64,000 bases of DNA from Ciona intestinalis (taxonomy: Eukaryota > Chordata > Ascidiacea > Phlebobranchia > Cionidae): assembly GCF_000224145.3 (NCBI RefSeq), contig NC_020179.2, forward strand, positions 4,249,417 through 4,313,416. Reading direction: 5' to 3'. The notes under the pieces were generated by a model. That model saw only the letters and a program-made list of their open reading frames with translations. It did no database searches and was not told the DNA's origin. Made by a program: the position numbers and the translations under genes. Positions 33,441 to 43,996 of this stretch are shown here, piece after piece (positions within the stretch are counted from its first letter, which is position 1; each line of letters begins with the position of its first letter).

Positions 33441-34108
33441 TTACTTCGCTTATTTAGGCAACTGCTGTTTTTTTGCCACTATATATCATGTATTTTTATT
33501 TAAAATATTTCTAAATCTTCGCTACCGTAATCCTAGAGACAAATAAAGTTATTAATAATAATATTTTACTAAAGGAACTTAAGTTTGGCTGTGTCCTTGC
33601 AACAGTCATACAATGGTTCAGTCTCGTTACTTTACGTTTTCCATTATAAGTATGTTTGCACCCATGACCTGTCGTACTAATAATACGCCGGCGACTTATT
33701 TTTAATCTGAGGTAAAAACTCAAAAAAGCTCATAATTGCAAACCAACGACCATAAAACCTATGCATATTCGCTTTCTAATTTTCATTACAGAAAACCACG
33801 TGTCACTGATGCAAAAACATTAAAATGAAACAATTTTATATTGTTACGTCATTTACTACTAGTTTGCCTAAACTTTACTAAGTCACTCGCGTAACATCTG
33901 GAAGACCTTCATGTACTGTAAGCCTCACTATAAGTTGACAACAACTACTCTAGTGAAACATTTAGCCGGGTTGTAACCGGACGTATCACATTAATTATTC
34001 CCTTCCTTGATTTTCCGCACTTACAGTCAACTGTGAATATGCAAGCTTAAGTTCTGTGATCCCAAAACGAAATGTGTAAGATAAATGTTCTTATATGTAT
34101 TTTATAGT

Positions 34109-34585
34109 TAGCGCTGTGAAAAAGCTAACGGTTAACCGGCTACCTAACCTATTCGGTTTATCGCTAACGGAAAGTTAGTCGTTAACCGAACTATTCGTCA
34201 TAAGGCATATACCTTAATCAATATCTGACTCATTTACACGAAAGTCAAGTGTTTGCGTTCGATTATTGGTTCTTCGCGAAGACAGAGTGCGCAGTGACAC
34301 TATTGCTTTGATCGTGTCCTTACGACATAATAGCAATTCACACGTTGATTATTTAGCCGGCAGGTGCTTTAAAATAGGTTTGAATACAAATTAGAAAGCA
34401 TTACTTTGACCTTAAGAACGTTTGCGCGTGTATTGCAAGCATAGTCCATGCGTACATCGTTAAAGTTGCCTTAAATTCGCGAAAGAAAAGCGATAAACAA
34501 GACGCTTTTATTAGGATTACACTTGTATCAGTTAACCGGTTAAAACTGAACGGTTAAACAAAAAATGGGAAAATTCACAGCTCTG
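34109..34585. mobile_element. Possible hAT-type non-autonomous element
   Basis: The left end GCGCTGTGAA and right end TTCACAGCTCTG are inverted; just inside each end lie more inverted pieces (GCTAACGGTTAACCGG on the left, TTAACCGGTTAAAACTGAAC on the right). No coding capacity. CAGAGCTGTG-like ends resemble hAT elements, but I could not recognise an 8-bp target duplication. Confidence 0.5.
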
Positions 34586-34618
34586 ATCTTGGTATATAGA
34601 TACTTTCGGTTTATTATT

Positions 34619-34812
34619 ATGTAGAGTAGTAGAAGGTGGTTCACCTACTCATTTTACTTCCTTGTCTTATTTGGTTGCAAACAAAGAACATTCAAAGAAT
34701 TCTAAAACCGTATCCTCACGACTCTCTGAGACCGTTGTAAATTATTTAAAACACGATCAGGTTATTTGGATATTATGTGCTAAAGGTGTCTCGTCTTCCC
34801 CCACTTTAGATT
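34619..34812 (+). mobile_element. TA-MITE copy
   Basis: Full length, eroded ends. Confidence 0.75.
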
Positions 34813-35299
34813 ACTTAAACATCGATATAATAACTTGAATTCGAGTACTCAATATACTGACAAATTATGCAGTCGATTGCAATCGCTTAAAACTAACTAT
34901 CTCATCCATGCTGAAACACTCGCCACGTATTTCATCACAAACTGGTTTTGGTCCTCGTTCTAGCCGCGGGCGCAATGAGTTTCTATGTTTGTCTGGAATA
35001 TCTTCAAATCACACAATGCTGACATTAATACAATGGTTATATCCGGAGTTGCCAACCTTATTATATAGCGTACGTTCAGTTTGTATCAAACAAATTAATG
35101 CATCGTATTTTACTAAAACTGCGCAATGTGCTCGAAGGGTTTGTGGATGTAAATTGGAGCCGTAGCGCACACATAACGGAAACAGGATATTGGGTTGGAA
35201 TATAGACTGCATTGGCGGCCTACATGCACTTCAGCCTATGGTATAACCAGGTTATAAAACTGCGTTCGTTTAAACCACCCACAACCAAGAAGTTATAGA

Positions 35300-35494
35300 A
35301 TATAGGAAAGTGGGGGCAGACACCTTTAACACATAATATCCAAATAGCCTGATCGTGTTTTAAACAATGAACAACGGTCTGTGAAAGTCGTGGAGATACG
35401 GTTTTATAATTCATTGAATGTTCTTTGTTTACTACCAAATGAAAAGTGAAAACCAAGCGAAAAGGTGTCCTATCTTTTCCCACCCTACTATATA
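35300..35494 (-). mobile_element. TA-MITE copy
   Basis: Full length. Confidence 0.82.
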
Positions 35495-35987
35495 AAAAAC
35501 AGAGTTTCAGCTAATCCATTTTTAAATCACATTCCCTGATGAAGTCTCGGCGTATGACAGACGAAACGTCAGAAATACGCTACGTTTTACACCAGATATG
35601 CCGTTGAAATATTATTCACATTATGTCTGGTGGCAGAAGTAACACAATATTTTAAACCTGATATGTATTCGCCTATTCTACTGCAAAATAGTTTGAGACC
35701 TCAGAAACGTTTACCTAAATGTCATCTAATTACCATTTGTGCTCAAATATATAACTGACTGAACGAACAAATTAAACTGGTTATTTTTCTTGGTTTAGTG
35801 GCTATAATTACGTCACTAACTCCGGTATTTAGGCCAGAGTTGGCCCAGCATTTTAATGTTCATAGTTAACTAAAAAATTAACATTATTAATTTATATTTA
35901 ATAAGTAGATCCTATAGCGAAACACACTTGGTAACCCTAAGATCATACAACGATGAACCTATATATATNATATATATATANNTATAT

Positions 35988-36113
35988 ATAACAAGGGTGG
36001 GGGGAAAGACTGGGACACNCTTTTATTTTNTTTTCTAAGTCGCATATNGGTAATAAACAAANGAATATTCAACAGAATTTCAACTCGTATCCTCACGAAC
36101 TCCCATANGACCG
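35988..36113 (+). mobile_element. TA-MITE copy cut by gap
   Basis: Left two thirds visible with scattered N, then the 50-N gap. Confidence 0.7.
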
Positions 36114-36163
36114 NNNNNNNNNNNNNNNNNNNNNNNNNNNNNNNNNNNNNNNNNNNNNNNNNN
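36114..36163. other. Assembly gap (50 N)
   Basis: Run of 50 N with scattered single N just before it, so base quality around it is poor. It interrupts a MITE copy and lies downstream of the last visible SLC5 exon. Confidence 0.98.
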
Positions 36164-36307
36164 GGATTGGCGCCAATTTTACAAAATTTTAGGGGTTGCG
36201 ACAATAATGTGTTAACTGTAAGTAGGTTTTATTTTGAAAAAAAATATTTTAAGGACGCTTGTATATTTAGAAAATCAACAATTCTTATGGGATATGCTTG
36301 CAAACCC

Positions 36308-36395
36308 TGCACGGGGTTAGGGGGTTAGGTGTTAATAGTTAGGGGGTTGGTGGTTATAGGGGTTAGTAGTTAGTGGTTATAGGGGTTAGTGGTTA
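36308..36395. repeat. Degenerate TTAGGG-like tandem repeat
   Basis: GGGGTTAGGGGGTTAGGTGTT-like units drifting into GGTTATAGGGGTTAGT. Interstitial and impure, so not a telomere. Confidence 0.8.
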
Positions 36396-36503
36396 GCAAA
36401 TAAGGTGGGGGGGGGGTAGAATCTTCACTAGCACCATAATTTTGAATCTACAAATTACAATTTCTATGGCTTGGCCCTGAAAACAACAGCCATATGTGCT
36501 TAC

Positions 36504-36623
36504 CACCGTTGTATATAAGGTGCATATTAAACTTGTGAGCGCTATAGACCAGTTGAGTTTCAGCGGTGTGACAGCAGTTATAACAAGTGCAGGCACGTAG
36601 ATTGTGATTCCCGTGTATATAAC
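36504..36623 (-). CDS. SLC5-like exon 4
   Basis: 40 codons after TTTATGTTTCAG; helix 4 (VIYTGITIYVPALVITAVTP) and part of helix 5; GTG|GTAAGC donor. Confidence 0.82.
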
Positions 36624-38930
36624 CTGAAACATAAATGGGAGATTAAAAAACGGTAAATGAAAAATTAATCGACGGATGAAAGTAACTTGCGCTATCCTAT
36701 AGCGTAGGCGGAAACGACAGTCGTTACAACACTGGTGTTCATACACCTTATATCAGCTTACGCGTTGCCGCGTGTGTAACTTTGTTGGTGTTAAATCAGG
36801 TGTTAGGTTTATGTAGATACGTTTAGGTGTCATTCTTCTAATTAGAGTTAAATTTATTAAATAGTAGGGTGGGATAAGACGGAACACCTTTAGCACAGAA
36901 TATCTAAATATCATGATCGTATTTTAAACAAATAACAACGATCTATGGGAGTCGTGAGGGTATTGTTTTAAAATTATTTGAATGTTCTTTGCTTTTACCA
37001 AATGAGACGTGAAAATAGAATGAAACTTTGTCCCATCTTTCCCCACCCTACTATATTTTGTTTGAACGTATAAAACCAATGTCGTTTCGCAGTTTCTGTC
37101 AGCCTTTGCACAGAGTATAATTTTCGTTGTTGCAATTAGGAGGTTTTTTTTAATGCAGTTTTATAGTGTTGGGGTAATTGGGCAGTTTTAGCCTAAATCC
37201 CATGTACCCTGGCCTGCTTCGGTATAGGACATTATATAGACTAGAATAGATAAGCACTACACAGCGTTGCGTTTGCACAACACCGTAAAAGTCAGTTAGA
37301 CCGTTACGGGCCAATTCAATAGAAGTAGACTTATAGTAATGTGATGCTGTTATGTAAGTATTGTTTGCTCCTGATGACGTATGTTTTAAACTGGGTTTTT
37401 CCGTTGCTGGCTTTGGTAATACATGTTTGTGCACAGGAATTCGTGACTGTGAATGAATGTCAATTTATGCTTGCATGGCGGGACAACGGCAGTCGTTATA
37501 TAGTAATGTGGGGAAAGATGGGACACTTTTCTTTACTATTCTCTCGTTCCACTTGGTAGTAAACAAATAAGAACGTTCAAAGAATTCTAAAACCGTATTT
37601 CCACGACTCCCATGGACTGTTGTTAATCGTTTAAAACACGATCTGAATATTTGGATATTATGTGTTAAAGATGTCCCGTCTTTCCCCGTCCTACTATATC
37701 ACGGATGTTCTATTTTCACACACCCATCGTACTTACTTACATACGAGTATATGCAAATAATAGTATAAGCGAATTTTAATTTATTGATTTGGTATTTGGT
37801 TACTTTGCATTTGCATATATTTATCTAACATAGAGCAATTGAGGCACCTTGTACCGTACATTAACATACTTACGAATGTGAAAACTATGAGTGCAGAAGT
37901 AAGCCGTCGTAAAGTTGTATTGAATCGGAGCTCCAGATACTGAAATATATGTGAATAAATGAATGAATGTAACTTACTTTATCCTCGCGTGGCCAGAAAA
38001 CGACAGTCGTTATAACACGGGTGTTCATATACACCTCGTGCCAGCTTACGAGTTACCATGTATGTTACTTTGTGGGTGATTATCTTTTTTGTGTTTATTT
38101 TTTTAATGTGTGGCGGATAATTTGGACAATCCATTAGTGACCATTTGTTTGGAGCAATTGTCGTTAACTGTCTTGCCGAAGGACACATACGCCCACAATG
38201 GTAGCAATGAGCCTTGAACCGATAACCTCTGGGTTCGAAGAAGGCGCGCTAACCGACTGTGATGTATAGTGTTTAAGATAGACTGTATAAAATGGCCGTG
38301 GTAATAGGCCTTATTACCTCGTATACTGACTTTAGCTTTAGTCGATAGAAGAGTGGTATGTAGTAACAGCAAACAAAGATAACAGGAATTGTGAACGCAA
38401 ATGCCGTCCATAGCATCACTGTACCGTACATGTAGACCTCCCCCGGTAACGCTATGACCGTGATAGCGGATATGAAGCTCACGGATATAGATAAACCCAC
38501 CGGCCACTAAAATAGAAACAACTCTATTATGTACAGAGGGTGTTAAAGTAAATTGTGGGCCGTAGGGCTAATGAATATTGTTACAACTTAATATCCCATG
38601 TTTCCTAATGGTGTTTTTAACAATTAGTAGCTATCTTTTGGAGTGGCGACGATACGATCCTATAAATAATCTTTGGTTACTACTAAATGGGACGATAAAA
38701 CAAGAATAAAAGCGAATTCTTTCCATCCTCCCATATATTTATTCCAAAACTCCCGAATATAGTATACTATATAAATAAATACGCTCAGCCGCAGCAAATG
38801 TATAATAAGTTACCGGTGACATGGTGTGGTTCCCGAAGTAGTAATTCTCAGTCGAGTTATCCGATCTATCTGTGATCGCATAATAGATCCCGATAGCCAG
38901 AGACAGGAATAAAGCAACTGCGTAAAACAT
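36504..38930 (-). CDS. SLC5-type sodium/solute symporter, N-terminal part only (4 exons)
   Basis: SLC5 proteins (such as the monocarboxylate and multivitamin carriers) import small anions or vitamins with Na+ at the plasma membrane. Exons 38930-38814, 38506-38318, 37939-37874 and 36623-36504 join in phase 0 to give 164 residues. The order is family-typical: helix FLSLAIGIYYAI, then GNHTMSPWPVGLSISVSFIS (sodium-site helix 1), TVIALPGEVYMYGT, IPLFYRLKLKSVYE-YLELRF (family signature), and VIYTGITIYVPALVITAVT. A full transporter has about 600 residues and 13-14 helices; no further exons (expected to begin GG-KAV-WTD) are visible in the next 4.8 kb, where a gap sits at 36114. It is either cut by misassembly or a truncated gene. 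An acceptor-like TTTTACGCAG inside the first codons leaves the start slightly uncertain. Confidence 0.82.
36861..37056 (-). mobile_element. TA-MITE copy in SLC5-like intron
   Basis: Full length, in the intron between SLC5-like exons 3 and 4. Confidence 0.85.
37497..37699 (+). mobile_element. TA-MITE copy in SLC5-like intron
   Basis: Full length, same intron as the copy at 36861. Confidence 0.85.
37874..37939 (-). CDS. SLC5-like exon 3
   Basis: 22 codons (YLELRFNTTLRRLTSALIVF, then TF) between an ATATATTTCAG acceptor and a TTC|GTAAGT donor. It completes the SVYE-YLELRF signature across the intron. Confidence 0.85.
37962..38270 (-). mobile_element. tRNA-derived SINE copy (most complete)
   Basis: Minus strand begins ACAGTCGGTTAGCGCGCC (A-box-like), then GGTTATCGGTTCAAGGCTC (B-box GGTTCAAGGC), CTTCGGCAAGACAGTTAACG, the body, and the TAACTCGTAAGC tail. 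Confidence 0.75.
38318..38506 (-). CDS. SLC5-like exon 2
   Basis: 63 codons after a TCTATTTTAG acceptor; helices 2-3 and the FYRLKLKSVYE signature start; GAG|GTAATA donor. Confidence 0.82.
38585..38738 (-). mobile_element. TA-MITE copy, left-truncated
   Basis: Second subfamily, in SLC5-like intron 1; left end not recognisable. Confidence 0.6.
38814..38930 (-). CDS. SLC5-like exon 1
   Basis: 39 codons from ATG 38930, first transmembrane helix, CCG|GTAACT donor. Confidence 0.75.
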
Positions 38931-39410
38931 ATTTAATTTAGTTTAAAAGCAAGTATACGTGACATGTGGTTGTATACTAGGCCGTTATATTTAATATGGG
39001 TGAGGTCCTGCAGTGCTGAGGCATGTCATGAAACCTCAGATGTAGGCCAGAATTGTCCATTACCCCAACTATGGGTGAGGTCCTACAGCGAGGCTCTTCG
39101 TGGGACTTTAGATTTAGGTTATATAGTTGGCCCATTACCTCAACACGTATATGGTCGTATGTTACATTCTATATATCGTGCGTGTATAAGTATCGAAAAT
39201 CTTGTTTATTCAAAACAACCCCATTTAGCCGACATCACAAACCAATTACTTGAGCGTAATCCGGAAACAGGTGTTGAAGATTGGCAGGCGTTTATAAGCC
39301 GTAAAGATCCCACACATGAGTATAAACATCAACAAACCCTGAACCATAATTGGGAGCAGAGCGTTCGGTAATTGATATGGATCAGTTAATAGTGGTAAAG
39401 GCGTTCAGGT

Positions 39411-39606
39411 ATAGTAGGGTTGGGAAAGATGGGACACATTTTCATTCTATTTTCTCGTTACATTTAGTAGTAAACAAAGAAATTGAAATAATTATAAAAC
39501 CGTATCCTCATGACTTCCGTAGACCGTTGTTAATTGTTTTAAACACGATCAGGATATTTAGATATTATGTGCTAAAGGATTCCCGTCTTCCCCCACCCTA
39601 TACAGT
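39411..39606 (+). mobile_element. TA-MITE copy
   Basis: Full length. Confidence 0.85.
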
Positions 39607-39756
39607 ACAACTTGTAACGGTAAACAGAGAAGTCGCGTTTTCAATATAATAATTAACACGTTTCACCAGTTTAGACACGCCTAAATTGTATTGATTTCTA
39701 AACAGGTTTGTGCGTGGACACCTATAAACGCGGGTGGCCTGTTGTAGGAATAATAT

Positions 39757-39943
39757 AAAGTAGGTTCGGGTAAGATGGTTCATGTTTTTATTATATTTTC
39801 TCGACCCATTTAGTAACAAACAAATAATATTTACAAAACCATAGAACCGTATCCTCACAACTACAAAAGAGCGTTGTTAAAAACAAAATCAGGAAATATG
39901 GGGTATTATGTTCTGACGGTATCCATCTTACCCCCACAGTATT
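39757..39943 (+). mobile_element. TA-MITE copy, second subfamily
   Basis: GGTTCGGGTAAGATGGTTCATG left end; GGTATCCATCTTACCCCC right end. Confidence 0.78.
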
Positions 39944-40053
39944 CTAAACGAAACGGAACACCTGTGTTATATCGACTTTCACTGTTCACGCTTTTTTAGA
40001 GTGCATGGGTAAATTAAATCCTAAACACAAAAAAAACTAATTACAAAAACGTA

Positions 40054-40257
40054 GATATATAGTAAGGCGGGGAAGATAGGACACCTTTAGCACGTAATAT
40101 TCAAATATCCGGATCGTGTTTTAAACAATTAACAACGGTGTATAGGAGTCGTAAGAATACGGTTTTATAATTCTTTAAATGTTCTTTGTTTGCTACCAAA
40201 TGGGACGAGAAAATAGAATGAAAAGGTGTCTCATCTCCCCCCACCCTACTATATATA
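40054..40257 (-). mobile_element. TA-MITE copy
   Basis: Full length. Confidence 0.85.
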
Positions 40258-40399
40258 TTAGCTAAACTGCTTAAGTTACCTTACCTCCCAATACAACGAA
40301 GTCCGCCGTACCAAATCCACCTCCTTCAACCTCCATTCAAACCTTGCTTATACAAAACTATCAATATCAGCTCTAATATTTCAAAGTCTAAACAACACA

Positions 40400-40594
40400 C
40401 AGTAGTGGTTGGGTAAGATGGATACGTTAGCTCATACTTTCTCATATTTCCTGAGATTGTTTTAACAATTAAAACATATTTTAGATTTGTGAAGGTTGCA
40501 AAATACCATAAATATTCAAATAATCTTTTTTTCTACGAAACTGGACGATGAAAGAGAATGAAAACCTAAACCATTTTACCCCAGCCTACTTTAC
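40400..40594 (-). mobile_element. TA-MITE copy, second subfamily
   Basis: The right-end sequence ACCATCTTACCCCAGCCTAC is repeated once more just beyond it. Confidence 0.75.
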
Positions 40595-41165
40595 ATAAAC
40601 CATCTTACCCCAGCCTACTTTACATAAACCATCGCTGCATGACATATTATAAATCTTAAACATCCCTCTACAAATTATATCCTTTCGGCTTCCTATTAAA
40701 AATTCAAGACTGAATTCACAGAAATTTGTTTCAGATTTTCATGCAAGCAATTGCATACGTGTCCCCTTCAACGCACCATGTACATTGTATCACCCCGAAA
40801 GCCAACCCATATATCAACACAAACACCCCCCCCCCCCAACCCCGTCATGGGTGCTTAACACAGTTAAAATTACTAGAAGTCAAGGACCGTTTTTACACTT
40901 TGCCGAAACTCCCACGTTTTTAGCGTTTGATTGACAGCTAACCTTTCGGTGCGAACACTTTAGTTTAATTACCTACAAGATTTATTTCCCTGCCTTTGCT
41001 ACCAGTCATAAAGTAATACTTGAATTAAAAAAATTGTAAAAATGTTGCGACGAATAAAAAGTGCAATTATAACTGGATTTTACGTTTGAATGCAATTGGG
41101 CAAATAGTATACATGTAGGTGTTTTGATTTGGGCATTTGTCTGCGGCAAGGGAATAACCTTTTGT

Positions 41166-41312
41166 ATAGGCTGGGGTATATTGGTATATACGTTTACATT
41201 CACCTTTTTCGTCCCATTTGGTACCAAACAAAGAATATTTACAGAATTATACAACCGTGTTTTTACGACTCTAGAAGAGCGTTGTTATACGTTAAAACAT
41301 TATTAGGAAATA
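41166..41312 (+). mobile_element. TA-MITE copy, right-truncated
   Basis: Second subfamily, diverged. Confidence 0.6.
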
Positions 41313-41550
41313 TGGGACTCAGAAGCAAACGGAATTACCTCACCACACAATACGCTGTGTTATGTAAATTTTCTTTGAACGCCCTAACCAAATGAGTCAC
41401 CGAGTTCGGATTACCGAGAACTTCCGCAAAAAACAGCAGCCCCACATTGCGTACCATCAACAACTATATAGTATCGGATTTTAAAGTAAAAACGTGACAA
41501 GGAAGTTATCACAGCAAAGGTTTCGCTTACTTAGCATTTGTGGGTGACCG

Positions 41551-43186
41551 TTAACACGACACCGCAGGTCTCCATGCGTGGATAATTGGTTTGTAATTGC
41601 ATAAGCTGAGTGCAGACACCCAGTTTCGTGTACCAGATTTGTAAACCGCAAAAGTTTGAACCGTTTCTTCTTTCCCGCACGCAGTTTGCCCATGTAGACT
41701 GAAGTGGAATTTATAATGTGTTGCGTATTTACACAAGGTACGTTTTTAAGGACTGTAGTCCTTTAAACTCCCGTATCTTCGTTGATTTTACTGACATGAT
41801 CTTTATCTACACTCTGTATATGTCTTTACCTTGTTGCAGCTGAATTAATACCATTAATTAACATCCGTTCCATATTAATACTCTGTTTATTTGGAACTGT
41901 AGTGAACATTGTTTTCACAAACGAAAAAATCAGATTTAGTTCGTAATGACGTCGTGGTGACGTTATGGGGCCTGTGACGTCACTGTTTTTTCCAGCGCCT
42001 GTTTGCAGCATCGGTAGTAAGCTATGGCGCATCTTTGTCTTCTTCCTATTATCTTCATTGAACTGTAGAATGCATTGTGTTTAAACATCATGCTCACCGT
42101 CGAGTTGTAACATAGGTGTCTTCTTATACACCAGACACACATGGTGTATTCATACACCTCATGCTCACTGTCGAGGTATAACATGGGTGTCTTCCTATAC
42201 ACCAGACACACATGGTGTATTCATACACCTCATGCGCACTGTCAAGTTATAACATGGGTGTCTTCTTATACACCAGGCACACATGGTGTATTCATACATC
42301 TCATGCTCACTGTTGAGTTATAACATGGGTGTCTTCTTATACACCAGACACACATGGTGTATTCATACACCTCATGCTCACTGTCAAGTTATAACATGGG
42401 TGTTTTCTTATGTACCAGACACATATGGTGTATTCATACACCTCATGCTCACTGTCAAGTTGTAACATAGGTGTCTTCTTATTCACCAGACACACATGGT
42501 GTATTTATACACCTCATGCTCACTGTCAAGTTATAACATTCTGAGAGTATCCATGCAAAATATATGTCCTTATTTTATTCAATTAACAATGGTCTATGGG
42601 AGCCGTAAGGAAACGGTTTTATAGTTCTTTGAATGTTCTTAGTTTACTGCCAAATGGGACAAGAAAATAGAATAAAAAATGTCCCATCTTCCCCACCCTA
42701 CCACACACATGTTATACCTTGTATATTCTATCGCCGTTCCTATGGTACAGGTGTTGTTGTTGTGTTGATTTCTACCTGACTGGCAACACCTTCGTAACAT
42801 GGTGGCTGCCTGGATAAATGAACATCGTTTTAAAATGTAAATCATAATTTATACGTTGATTAAATATAGCTGTTATTTGAATAGGACATTCTTATAGTGG
42901 GGTAAGATGGATACCGTTGGCACATATTTTCCCATATTACCTAATCGTGTTTTTAACAACCAACAACAGTCTTTGGAGTTGTACAGAAACGGTTAAATAG
43001 TTCCGCAAATATTCTATATTTACTTCCAAATGTGCGGACAAAATAGTTTGAAAACCAGGACCATCTTACCCCAACCTACTATATATACTTAAATGGACCA
43101 TAAGACAAGTACGTTACTATTTATTAATTTACCTTCAATCGATTTCTTCTTCTTTTGTCGCTCTTAGGTCTCCCATTATTTCGAAT
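41551..43186 (-). CDS. Tentative four-exon gene downstream of the ECM1-like gene
   Basis: Candidate exons 43186-43133, 42809-42776, 41998-41830 and 41698-41551 have GT/AG ends and consistent phases (0, 1, 2). They translate to a basic segment (RPKSDKRRRNRLK), a short part with RRCCQSG, a polar stretch with FVKTMFTTVPNKQSINME, and a C-terminus with QTACGKEETVQTFAVYKSGT before a stop. No start codon exon is found and the last exon is open in two frames. It may be an alternative 3' end of the ECM1-like gene, whose last exon also ends in a basic stretch, or a separate gene. Confidence 0.35.
42085..42540. repeat. ~71-bp minisatellite, about six units
   Basis: Longest array of this family in the window. 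A truncated MITE copy abuts its right end. Confidence 0.9.
42541..42702 (-). mobile_element. TA-MITE copy, left-truncated, fused to minisatellite
   Basis: Internal and right-end sequence begin where the minisatellite array at 42085 stops. Confidence 0.75.
42893..43085 (-). mobile_element. TA-MITE copy, second subfamily
   Basis: GGGGTAAGATGGATACC left end. Confidence 0.78.
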
Positions 43187-43244
43187 CTATAAAATAAACA
43201 CTAAATAAGAAATACTTACTTGGTAACTAGCTTTATTTAACAAT

Positions 43245-43442
43245 ATATATTAGGGTGGGGGAAGATGGGACACTTTTCGTTTTGTTTTCTCTTCCCATTT
43301 GGTAGTAAACAAAGAACATTCAAAGAATTATGAAAACGTATCCTCACGACTCCCATAGACCGTTGTTAATTGTTTAAAACACGATCAGGATATTTGAAAA
43401 TTATGTGTTAAGGGTGTCCCATCTTCCCTCACGCTACTATAC
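43245..43442 (+). mobile_element. TA-MITE copy
   Basis: Full length. Confidence 0.85.
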
Positions 43443-43533
43443 GATCAGCCATGTGTCGGGTTAGTTAACCAGGCCATGGTCATACATTAATGGAGCTTAA
43501 ATCAATGTTTTTCACTTCATATCGGTATACTGT

Positions 43534-43996
43534 TTATATACATGCCTTGCTTCGAACTTTTGGTTTCAATCTTCGATGTTTCGCGTTTCCATTATTCCCC
43601 CCTCCACTGTTCTCTTCTATGACGTCATAATTCTCTTGCTCGGTTGAATTCTCGCTTTTCTTCTCTTCGACAATAAAGAGATTCTCGTTCTCTTGTTCGA
43701 TAGAATCTTCGCTGTCTTCTGCTGTCGTATTGTTCTCTCTTGTGACGTCACTATGCTCTTTCGTGAAACGAACCCTCTCGTTTCTGTCGCGAGAAGTCTC
43801 TTCTATGACGTCATTATTCTCTTCAATGTTCTCTTCGGCATCATCGCGATTCTCTTCCAGAAAATAATCGCTCTCTTCTGGATTCTCTTCTATCAGGTCA
43901 TCGTCTTCCTCTGTGACGTCATCAGCTTCTGTGACGTCATTTTCAGTTTTCGATTCTTCTAAAGTTTCATTTGGTTCCAAACCGACGTCTGTTGTT
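43534..43996 (-). CDS. ECM1-like exon 8 (acidic tail and stop)
   Basis: Acceptor AATTTTAG. 153 codons dominated by Glu, Asp and Asn with recurring EEN, DVT and DVIEE motifs, several encoded by TGACGTCA, then a basic terminus. Confidence 0.75.

Larger units (their letters stand above)
31931..36503. other. Intergenic interval, repeats only
   Basis: Contains four MITE copies, a SINE at 32225, the reading-frame repeat at 32950, a 40-bp tandem repeat at 33325, a possible hAT-type MITE at 34109, a gap at 36114 and a TTAGGG-like run at 36308. No further SLC5 exons are visible although they would be expected here. Confidence 0.5.
38931..41550. other. Intergenic interval
   Basis: Five MITE copies and two GGTGAGGTCC units. 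A 60-codon open stretch at 39190-39372 (plus) is unsupported. A C-rich run lies at 40827-40840. Confidence 0.5.

Noticed and set aside
36308..36395. Telomere repeat
   Set aside because: TTAGGG-like but impure, short and internal.
39190..39372. Open stretch with NPETGVEDWQAFISRKDPTH
   Set aside because: No start, splice or family evidence; the opposite strand is also open.
43693..43962. 89-codon plus frame rich in Phe/Val/Ile
   Set aside because: Antisense shadow of the acidic tail exon of the ECM1-like gene.
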